A stretch of 5,308 nt of DNA, taken from JADJLQ01 sp040007895. GTDB taxonomy: Bacteria > Bacteroidota > Bacteroidia > Chitinophagales > Saprospiraceae. The notes under the pieces were generated by a model. It did no database searches, was not told the DNA's origin, and saw only the letters and a program-made list of their open reading frames with translations. Where the stretch lies: NCBI GenBank assembly GCA_040007895.1, contig JBDTUE010000288.1, forward strand, positions 1-5,308. The letters are read 5' to 3'. The first letter of the stretch is position 1, and each line of letters begins with the position of its first letter. Shown piece after piece: positions 1 through 5,308 of this stretch. Position numbers and translations under genes: made by a program.

Positions 1-347
1 TAAGCATTTTCAGTTTGGCCTTGAAGTCCGCCTATATTGTATTCTATGCCGTCAAGGAAAATTTTTGCTTCAGGTTTTACGGACCGGATCAATTGTTGTC
101 CATTGCTAAGATTAGAATAATCAAAACAAGCGGCATTCGGGCTCATACGCAGAGTCCGGTTTATTAATCCATTATTCAAGATGATGTTTTTCCCACTTAA
201 AACTATGGTAGCTTTGGTTTTGATCGGTTGAATCAACCAATCCATTTCAGAATTCGCAGACTGGCTTTGTGCATTTATAACGCAAAAACAAAAGAGTATC
301 ATTGCTGTTAAAAATCCGGTTTTTATAACATTGGTTTTCTGAAACAT
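1..347 (-). CDS. Exported protein of unknown function, N-terminal part (runs off the left edge)
   Basis: Reading the minus strand from the ATG at 347 gives 115 complete codons without a stop; the frame leaves the window at position 1, so the 3' part of the gene is missing. The product begins with a clear Sec signal peptide: MFQK, basic residues to about residue 9, a hydrophobic core (about residues 11-24, GFLTAMILFCFCVI) and a likely signal peptidase I site after NA at residue 26. The mature part starts polar (QSQSANSEMDW) and continues into short alternating hydrophobic stretches such as TIVLSGKNIILNNGLINRT and AKIFLDGIEYNIGGLQG, which suggest a beta-sandwich domain. The pattern resembles, from memory, the N-terminus of large exported Bacteroidota proteins sometimes annotated as glycosidase-like or discoidin-containing; this link is weak. 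It is divergent from the amidohydrolase operon and shares its upstream region. That the gene is real is fairly secure; its function is not known. Confidence 0.75.
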   Translation of the reverse strand, partial: MFQKTNVIKTGFLTAMILFCFCVINAQSQSANSEMDWLIQPIKTKATIVLSGKNIILNNGLINRTLRMSPNAACFDYSNLSNGQQLIRSVKPEAKIFLDGIEYNIGGLQGQTENA

Positions 348-532
348 CGCGTTTAAATCTTTTATTGGGTAAAGCTAAGTTTCGTTCAAGATATATTGTT
401 CGCTATTATAAAAATGACTCTAAGAAAAAAATGATTCCCTTTAAAAAGGGCTTAAACTTCTTGATAAGATTAACTACCTTCATTTTTCAATAATAAAACC
501 TAATATTCATTAAAACCTACAATCAATTCAAT
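348..532. promoter_or_regulatory. Divergent intergenic region, presumed to hold promoters for both sides
   Basis: This 185-bp non-coding, strongly AT-rich stretch lies between two divergent start codons, so promoters for the left minus-strand gene and for the right-hand operon should lie here. I cannot find a convincing pair of Bacteroidota -33 (TTTG) and -7 (TAnnTTTG) elements in either direction. The nearest match is TAGCTTTA on the minus strand (377-370), 22 bp before the left ATG, but it lacks a TTTG at the right distance. A short dyad is present at 437-450. The leader directly before the amidohydrolase ATG has no Shine-Dalgarno sequence and is A/T-rich, as is common in this phylum. Confidence 0.5.
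437..450. repeat. Short perfect dyad (CCCTTT-AA-AAAGGG) upstream of the operon
   Basis: Two perfect 6-bp arms, CCCTTT and AAAGGG, are separated by 2 bp, centred about 90 bp upstream of the amidohydrolase start. The spacer is too short for a good RNA hairpin at full arm length and no U-run follows, so a terminator is unlikely. A dimeric regulator site is possible but would be pure inference from symmetry; a chance palindrome in AT-rich DNA cannot be excluded. Confidence 0.3.
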
Positions 533-1756
533 ATGCGAATTCGAATTTTTATACTTCTGATTTTTGCACTAACCACCTATCTTATTCCTGCACAATCGGT
601 TGATCTCCTCATTAAAGGAGGACGAGTCATTGACGCAAAAAACAATATCGATGACATCATGGATGTTGCTGTCAAAGACGGGAAAATCATCGAAGTAGCT
701 AAATCCATTACTAAGACCAGTAAGAAGACCGTAGATGCTACCGGTATGTATGTAACTCCGGGATTAATTGATATCCATGGGCATCATTTTTTTGGAACTA
801 AATCCAATGCTTACTTAAGCAACAGTTACACTGCATTACCTCCTGATGGATTTACATTCAGGTCAGGGGTCACTGCAGTCGTTGATGCAGGAGGTGCCGG
901 ATGGAGAAATTTTGATGATTTTAAGAGTCAAACCATAGCGAATTCAAAAACGAAAGTTTATTCCTTTCTCAATATCGTCGGATCAGGTATGAGCGGTGGT
1001 CCCTATGAACAAAACCTGGCAGATATGGATGCCAAACTTACCTCCATAGTAGCAAAACAAAATAAAGACAGGATCGTAGGTATTAAACTTGCACATTATG
1101 GTTCACATGATTGGGCACCTGCCAGGCGAGCAGCAGAAGCCGGCCGGTTGGCGGATATTCCAGTCATGGTGGATTTTGGAGGATGTGATCCTCCGCTTTC
1201 ATTGGATACTTTGCTCAATATTGTATTGAGGCCTGGTGATATTTTCACTCATTGTTTTGGGCACGTCGCTGGACGGGAACCAATAGTCGAAGATGGAAAA
1301 GTACAGCCTTTTGTAATTAAGGCACAACAGCGCGGTATCATTATGGATGTAGGTCATGGTGGTGGAAGTTTTGTATACGAACAAGCCATAGCTGCATTAA
1401 AACAAGGGTTTAGACCTAATACCATTAGTACAGATTTACATACCGGCAGTATGAATGCGGGTATGAAAGATATGGATATGGTCATGACTAAATTGTTGAA
1501 TCTCGGTATGGATTTTAAAGATCTTGTGATCGCGAGCACCTGGAAACCTGCCCAAGTTATTCATAAACCAGAACTCGGTAATCTTTCTGTTGGTTCCGCC
1601 GCTGACATTGCTATTTTAAGAATTGAAAAAGGCAATTATGGTTTTTATGATGTACGGGGTAAACGAATGACCGGGGACAAAAAAGTAGTGTGTGAATTGA
1701 CTGTACTGGATGGTGTGGTAGTCTATGATTTAAATGCTATTTCATTTAAGGAATAA
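533..1756 (+). CDS. Exported amidohydrolase/deacetylase-family metallohydrolase (COG3964 type)
   Basis: This 407-residue protein is an amidohydrolase-superfamily enzyme expected to hydrolyse an amide or ester, most likely removing an acyl group from an N-acylated or O-acylated substrate outside the cytoplasm. A Sec signal peptide covers residues 1-20 (MRIRI, hydrophobic core, LIPA then QS). Residues 22-75 and about 350-400 form the two halves of the composite beta-sandwich (DLLIKGGRVID near the start, GSAADIAIL near the end). The barrel carries the HxH metal motif H82/H84 (GLIDIHGHH), a probable carboxylated bridging lysine K185 (VGIK), H240 (FTHCFGH) and the catalytic Asp D301 (STDLHTG). The strand-5 position where most relatives have MVH reads VMVDFGG, with Asp214 instead of His. 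Family members are often misannotated as dihydroorotase; a studied COG3964 relative, Atu3266, hydrolyses acetyl-(R)-mandelate. It is first in the putative operon, 30 bp before the PQQ dehydrogenase. Family assignment is secure; the substrate is unknown. Confidence 0.92.
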   Translation: MRIRIFILLIFALTTYLIPAQSVDLLIKGGRVIDAKNNIDDIMDVAVKDGKIIEVAKSITKTSKKTVDATGMYVTPGLIDIHGHHFFGTKSNAYLSNSYTALPPDGFTFRSGVTAVVDAGGAGWRNFDDFKSQTIANSKTKVYSFLNIVGSGMSGGPYEQNLADMDAKLTSIVAKQNKDRIVGIKLAHYGSHDWAPARRAAEAGRLADIPVMVDFGGCDPPLSLDTLLNIVLRPGDIFTHCFGHVAGREPIVEDGKVQPFVIKAQQRGIIMDVGHGGGSFVYEQAIAALKQGFRPNTISTDLHTGSMNAGMKDMDMVMTKLLNLGMDFKDLVIASTWKPAQVIHKPELGNLSVGSAADIAILRIEKGNYGFYDVRGKRMTGDKKVVCELTVLDGVVVYDLNAISFKE

Positions 1757-1786
1757 AAATTAGTTTATCAGGGATTTTATTTTAAA

Positions 1787-3532
1787 ATGAATATGAATAA
1801 ACTTATTGAAATGGCACGGAGTCCATTGCCATATACTGACATATTAATTCAATTTCTTTCTCTATCGTTTATTGTTTTCCTTTTTACTCAATGCAAAACT
1901 GAATTGTATGTTCCTGATGATTTTGAAGTGACTGTCGTCGTGGATAGCATTTCAGGGGGAGCCAGACATATTGCTGTGAGTGATCAGGGGGACATCTATG
2001 TCAAACTCATGGTGCCAAAACATGGAGCTAATGCTGCACTGCGTGATACCAATGGAGATGGAAGAGCGGATATCATTAAAACATTTGGCACTTATAAAGA
2101 ACTTGGCCGATATGGAACTACGATGCGCATCTATAATGGTTATTTGTATTATAGTACCGAATTGATGATCTACCGGAGTAAAATGATTCCGGGGCAACTA
2201 CTGCCGGAAGAAACATTTGATACCATTGTAATCGATGATCATGAACATGGAATGCATGAACACAATGCCAAACCCATTACGTTTGACCAGGAAGGTCATA
2301 TCTATGTACCCTTTGGCGGCCCTTCCAATGCTTGCCAGGTAAACAACCGTACACCATTTTCACCCGGACAAGATCCATGTCCTTTATTAGAAAATCATGC
2401 AGGCGTGTGGAGGTTTGATGCCAATAAGAAAAATCAAACTCAAAAGGATGGGTATAAATATGCCACTGGCCTGAGAAGCCTGCTCGCTCTCGAATGGAAT
2501 AAACTGGATAATAAATTGTATACCGTCATGCACGGTAGAGATGATTTGCTCAGGCTTTGGCCAAACAAATACAGCCCCTGGCAAAGTGCAGTATTACCTG
2601 CAGAAGAATTTTTAAGAGTTGATGAAGGCAGCAATGCCGGGTGGCCATACTGTTATTATGATCAGATGCAAAACAAAAAAGTATTGGCACCGGAGTATGG
2701 AGGAGATGGAAAGATCATTGGCCGGTGTGATACGTTTAATATGCCGATGATTGGTTTTCCTGGACATTGGGCTCCTAACGATATGTATTTTTATAATGGA
2801 GATCAGTTCCCTGACCATTATAAACAAGGCGCATTTATTTCTTTTCACGGAGCCACCAATAGAGCACCTTATCCACAAGCAGGATATTTCATAGGCTTCG
2901 TACCCTTTAAGGATGGCCAGTTTGAAAAGAACGTAGAAGTTTTTGCAGATGGATTTGCACGGGTAGACCCTATAGTAAATGTTAGTGATGCAGTATACAG
3001 ACCTATGGGTATAGCTATGGGTCCGGATGGTTCCATGTATTTTGCTGAAACTGAAAAAGGTAGAATCTGGCGGGTGAGATATAAAGGAGATAAAAAAACT
3101 TTTGGTACACAACAATTGGCCTCAATGGAAAAAAGAAAACTGGAATCGAACATTCGCACACCAGATCCAATCAAGGATGATTTGGATAAGGATAAACCCG
3201 CAAATTCATTAGGAGAAAAATCATATGGAGTTTATTGTGGAGCATGTCATCAAAAAAATGGCATGGGTGCATCGGGTAGATTTCCCACTCTGGCTTCTGA
3301 ATGGGTATCCGGAGATAAAGCAAAACTAATCAATGTAGTACTTAAAGGACTCGAAGGAGATATTCAAATCAACAAAGAAATATTCAGCGGTACTATGCCC
3401 AGACATGATTTTCTTAAAGATGAAGATATTGCTGCAATTTTGACTTACATTAGAAAAAGCTTCGGCAACCAGGCTGACGCCGTGAAGCCGGAAGAAGTGA
3501 AAACGGAAAGACAAAAATTAATTAATCAATAA
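1787..3532 (+). CDS. PQQ-dependent sugar (sorbosone-type) dehydrogenase fused to cytochrome c, probable lipoprotein
   Basis: This 581-residue protein probably oxidises a sugar or aldehyde with PQQ and passes electrons to its own haem. Residues 1-36 look like an export signal: a long polar N-region, a hydrophobic core (about 19-33) and FTQC with Cys36. This is a loose lipobox, since Gln at -1 is unusual, so lipidation is probable but not certain. Residues about 45-430 match the soluble glucose/sorbosone dehydrogenase beta-propeller, with a Ca-type loop RDTNGDGRAD (86-95), a His-rich segment ending at H159, which lines up with the catalytic His of soluble glucose dehydrogenase, and YATGLR with R230 at a PQQ-contact position. 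Cysteines C183/C198 and C289/C314 could form disulfides. A class I cytochrome c occupies about 475-560: CGACH (C484, C487, H488) and the likely axial Met537 in SGTMP. ATGs at residues 3 and 9 are alternative starts; the first is kept because no Shine-Dalgarno distinguishes them. Fold and haem site are clear; the sugar is unknown. Confidence 0.9.
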   Translation: MNMNKLIEMARSPLPYTDILIQFLSLSFIVFLFTQCKTELYVPDDFEVTVVVDSISGGARHIAVSDQGDIYVKLMVPKHGANAALRDTNGDGRADIIKTFGTYKELGRYGTTMRIYNGYLYYSTELMIYRSKMIPGQLLPEETFDTIVIDDHEHGMHEHNAKPITFDQEGHIYVPFGGPSNACQVNNRTPFSPGQDPCPLLENHAGVWRFDANKKNQTQKDGYKYATGLRSLLALEWNKLDNKLYTVMHGRDDLLRLWPNKYSPWQSAVLPAEEFLRVDEGSNAGWPYCYYDQMQNKKVLAPEYGGDGKIIGRCDTFNMPMIGFPGHWAPNDMYFYNGDQFPDHYKQGAFISFHGATNRAPYPQAGYFIGFVPFKDGQFEKNVEVFADGFARVDPIVNVSDAVYRPMGIAMGPDGSMYFAETEKGRIWRVRYKGDKKTFGTQQLASMEKRKLESNIRTPDPIKDDLDKDKPANSLGEKSYGVYCGACHQKNGMGASGRFPTLASEWVSGDKAKLINVVLKGLEGDIQINKEIFSGTMPRHDFLKDEDIAAILTYIRKSFGNQADAVKPEEVKTERQKLINQ

Positions 3533-3603
3533 ACCTCAACCTCAACCTTAACCTTAACCTCAACCTTAACCTAAGCTCAAACTCAAACTCAAATTCAAAA
3601 ACA
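3532..3603 (+). repeat. Phased hexamer array (AACCTN then AANTCA units), nearly free of G
   Basis: Twelve consecutive 6-base units can be read in perfect register with no insertion or deletion. Seven are AACCTC, AACCTT or AACCTA (3532-3573); then come AGCTCA, AACTCA twice and AATTCA (3574-3597), and a decayed AAAACA. The array starts on the last base of the dehydrogenase stop codon and ends 18 bp before the RidA ATG, so it makes up most of the 89-bp gap. On the plus strand the whole gap contains a single G (3575), so the transcript here can hardly form stable structure. Such arrays can change copy number by replication slippage; here that would alter spacing within the operon, not a reading frame. 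No hairpin terminator is visible in the gap, so read-through from the upstream gene is plausible. Confidence 0.9.
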
Positions 3604-3621
3604 TTAAATAATTTCATCATC

Positions 3622-4068
3622 ATGAATAATAACAGACGATCAATATTTAAAAAGCTCAGTCTTGGACTTGCAGGTTTACTCGGAATAAATAAACTCAGTG
3701 CGGCTCCTTCCACTACTTCATCCAATGTGGTTTATGATCAAAACGTCCCCTTGTTTTCTGGTAACAGAGTACATGGATCATTGGTATTTATTGCCGGAAA
3801 AGGCGCGCATTTTGAAGGTGACATTACTGCACATACCAAACATGTACTGGATGAACTTCAAAAAGAACTTGAAAAAGCGGGGTCCAGTATGAATCAGGTA
3901 TTGAAAGCCAATGTATATCTTAATGACCTTAAAGATTATACAGCGATGAATGATGTATTCAGAGGCAAATTCGGAGATCTTCCTCCTGTACGTACTACGA
4001 TTGCTGCGGCTGGTGGCATTCCGGGAAATTCGTTAGTCGAAATAGATTGTATTGCTTATATCAAATAA
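3622..4068 (+). CDS. RidA-family enamine/imine deaminase with twin-arginine leader
   Basis: This 148-residue protein belongs to the RidA/YjgF/UK114 family, whose members hydrolyse reactive enamines/imines, such as 2-aminoacrylate released by PLP lyases, to keto acids and ammonia. The RidA domain covers about residues 35-148: SLVFIAGKGA in the first strands, the amphipathic helix TAHTKHVLDELQKELEKAG (70-87), VLKANVYLNDL (93-103), the signature PPVRTTIAA with Arg124 at the catalytic Arg position, and SLVEIDCIAYI with Glu140. The usual family length is about 125-130 residues; the excess is an N-terminal leader with NRRSIFKK at residues 4-11, a hydrophobic stretch (LSLGLAGLLGI) and a likely cleavage site near SAA at residues 26-28. 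This matches a Tat signal and is atypical for RidA, which is normally cytoplasmic. It sits 5 bp before the SelA-like PLP enzyme, a natural source of its substrate. Domain call is firm, export likely, substrate inferred. Confidence 0.92.
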   Translation: MNNNRRSIFKKLSLGLAGLLGINKLSAAPSTTSSNVVYDQNVPLFSGNRVHGSLVFIAGKGAHFEGDITAHTKHVLDELQKELEKAGSSMNQVLKANVYLNDLKDYTAMNDVFRGKFGDLPPVRTTIAAAGGIPGNSLVEIDCIAYIK

Positions 4069-4073
4069 ATAAA

Positions 4074-5294
4074 ATGAGTAAACGAAGAGATCTTATCAAG
4101 GGAGCCATAGGTTTACCTTTTTTAAGCACACTAATTCCTGTCCAGGCACGGGCATCTAAAACAAATTCAAAGGGTGATTTCGAACGGGATTACTTTAAAG
4201 AATTAGGTGTGCGTACTTTTATTAATGCGGCTGGAACATATACCGCATTGACTGCATCACTACCTCATCCTGAAGTAATCAAGGCAATTAATTATGCAGC
4301 TTTGCAATTTGTCAAACTCGAAGATCTTCAGGACAGAGTCGGTGAACGGCTTTCAGAATTATTACAATGTGAAGGTGCGATGGTCACAGCCGGTGCTGCA
4401 TCTGCCATCACGCTGGGTACTGCAGCGATTGTAACGGGAGGAGATCCGGCAAAATGTGTTCAGATTCCTACAGATATGACTGGATTGAAAACTGAAGTGA
4501 TCATCCAAAAAACGCACCGTGTCGGATATGATCATGCCATTCGCAACTGCGGCATGAATATCATAGAAGTAGAAACTGCTGCAGAACTGGAAGCAGCCAT
4601 CAACGATAAAACAGCTATGCTATGGTTTCTCAATGCGAGTAATTTTCTTGGTAAAGTAAAGGATGTGGAATTTGTCGCCATTGCTAAGAAACGTTCGATA
4701 CCAACTATGATCGACTGTGCCGCTGATGTACCACCCATGGAAAATCTTTGGAAATACACTAAGATGGGCTTTGACCTGGTTTGTTTTTCAGGAGGAAAGG
4801 GTTTGCGTGGTCCACAAAGTGCAGGCTTATTGTTAGGTAAAAAGACGTTGATTCAGGCAGCCCGAAAAAATGCTCCGCCTAATGGAAATACTATTGGTCG
4901 TGGTATGAAAGTCAATAAAGAAGAAGTATTAGGCATGTTGGTTGCCATCGAAACATATCTAAACAGGGATCATCAAAAAGACTGGAAACTTTGGGAAAGC
5001 CAGATTAATTTAATTCATGAAGCCGCTACTTCTGTACCGGGTGTAATGGGTGAAAAAAATGTTCCTCTGGTCGCTAATCATATTCCTTCGCTGACACTAA
5101 AAATAGATCAGTCAAAAGTAAAAATGACATCCGACGAGTTAAGAGCCGCCCTGAGAAATGGACATCCATCCATCGAAACAGTAGGTGATGCAACCAGTGT
5201 TGGGATTACAACGTGGATGATGATACCCGGTGAAGAACGGATTGTAGCAAAACGAATTAAAGAACTACTACAACAAGCTGTAGTGAAAATGTAA
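4074..5294 (+). CDS. Exported SelA-like PLP enzyme, glucosaminate-type ammonia-lyase family
   Basis: This 406-residue fold-type I PLP enzyme resembles the SelA-related group that includes DgaE, the D-glucosaminate-6-phosphate ammonia-lyase, so an alpha,beta-elimination on a 2-amino acid is the best guess. Visible landmarks are INAAGTYTALTASLPHPEV (50-68), the cofactor-phosphate region VTAGAASAITLGTAA (104-118), IQKTHRVGYDHA (144-155), Asp214 in MIDCAAD, the likely partner of the PLP ring nitrogen, and the Schiff-base Lys242 in CFSGGKGLRGPQSAGLLLG, followed by NTIGRGMKVNKEE (272-284). The N-terminus is a Tat-type leader: KRRDLIKG at residues 3-10, a hydrophobic stretch to about 23 and likely cleavage near ARA at 25-27. 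The start is ATG 4074, 5 bp after the RidA stop; an in-frame TTG at 4047 would overlap that gene and add nine residues before the twin arginines. A true selenocysteine synthase is unlikely given export. A cytoplasmic-type enzyme moved outside is the odd feature. Confidence 0.9.
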   Translation: MSKRRDLIKGAIGLPFLSTLIPVQARASKTNSKGDFERDYFKELGVRTFINAAGTYTALTASLPHPEVIKAINYAALQFVKLEDLQDRVGERLSELLQCEGAMVTAGAASAITLGTAAIVTGGDPAKCVQIPTDMTGLKTEVIIQKTHRVGYDHAIRNCGMNIIEVETAAELEAAINDKTAMLWFLNASNFLGKVKDVEFVAIAKKRSIPTMIDCAADVPPMENLWKYTKMGFDLVCFSGGKGLRGPQSAGLLLGKKTLIQAARKNAPPNGNTIGRGMKVNKEEVLGMLVAIETYLNRDHQKDWKLWESQINLIHEAATSVPGVMGEKNVPLVANHIPSLTLKIDQSKVKMTSDELRAALRNGHPSIETVGDATSVGITTWMMIPGEERIVAKRIKELLQQAVVKM

Positions 5295-5308
5295 CGGTGT
5301 CCCGATAG

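Noticed and set aside
405..410. TATAAT on the minus strand as a sigma70 -10 box
   Set aside because: Bacteroidota use a different -7 element, the DNA is AT-rich enough for chance matches, and no matching -35 is visible.
2612..3115. Minus-strand open frame of 167 codons
   Set aside because: It lies wholly antisense to the PQQ dehydrogenase propeller, whose conserved motifs explain this DNA; its translation shows no recognisable domain.
3532..3603. CRISPR array or telomere-like sequence
   Set aside because: Units are 6 bases with no spacers, so not CRISPR; the units differ from canonical telomere repeats and lie inside a bacterial operon.
3522..3725. Minus-strand open frame with an Arg-Leu dipeptide repeat
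   Set aside because: The repeat is only the reverse reading of the hexamer array, and the rest overlaps the well-supported RidA leader in antisense; there is no family resemblance.
4047..4073. TTG as start of the SelA-like gene
   Set aside because: It would overlap the end of the RidA gene and add nine residues before the Tat motif; the ATG at 4074 follows an A-rich leader and gives a normal Tat signal.
4074..5294. True selenocysteine synthase (SelA)
   Set aside because: The protein has an export leader and motifs of the DgaE-like group, and no selB, selD or tRNA-Sec is present nearby.
5295..5308. Terminator after the last gene
   Set aside because: Only 14 bases remain, with no hairpin or U-run visible, so nothing can be called.

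Overview
The window looks like a piece of a Bacteroidota chromosome, perhaps from an environmental lineage such as Saprospiraceae or Chitinophagia; this lineage guess is only an inference. The reasons are AT-rich DNA, A/T-rich leaders without Shine-Dalgarno sequences before every start codon, and protein families I associate with that phylum, such as a PQQ-dehydrogenase/cytochrome c fusion and exported sugar-related enzymes. I see no RNA gene, insertion sequence, CRISPR array or phage gene.

Layout: positions 1-347 hold the 5' part of a minus-strand gene for an exported protein that runs off the left edge. A 185-bp divergent intergenic region follows (348-532). Four plus-strand genes then come in close succession: (1) an exported COG3964-type amidohydrolase/deacetylase (533-1756); (2) a lipoprotein-like soluble PQQ-dependent sugar (sorbosone-type) dehydrogenase fused to a C-terminal cytochrome c (1787-3532); (3) a RidA-family enamine/imine deaminase with a twin-arginine leader (3622-4068); (4) a SelA-like PLP enzyme related to D-glucosaminate-6-phosphate ammonia-lyase, also with a twin-arginine leader (ATG at 4074, stop at 5294). 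The gaps are 30, 89 and 5 bp, which suggests one operon. The 89-bp gap is mostly an array of phased hexamers almost free of G.

The most interesting point is that all four operon products carry export signals, and their predicted chemistries can be ordered into a pathway. The dehydrogenase would oxidise a sugar, possibly an N-acetylamino sugar, to an aldonic acid and pass electrons to its cytochrome. The amidohydrolase would remove an acyl group. The PLP lyase would eliminate across C2-C3 of the 2-amino acid and produce an enamine/imine. RidA would hydrolyse that intermediate to a 2-keto acid and ammonia. This would be an extracytoplasmic, non-phosphorylated counterpart of the cytoplasmic glucosaminate route. 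The pathway and its substrate are hypotheses; the domain assignments and leader peptides can be read directly from the sequence.
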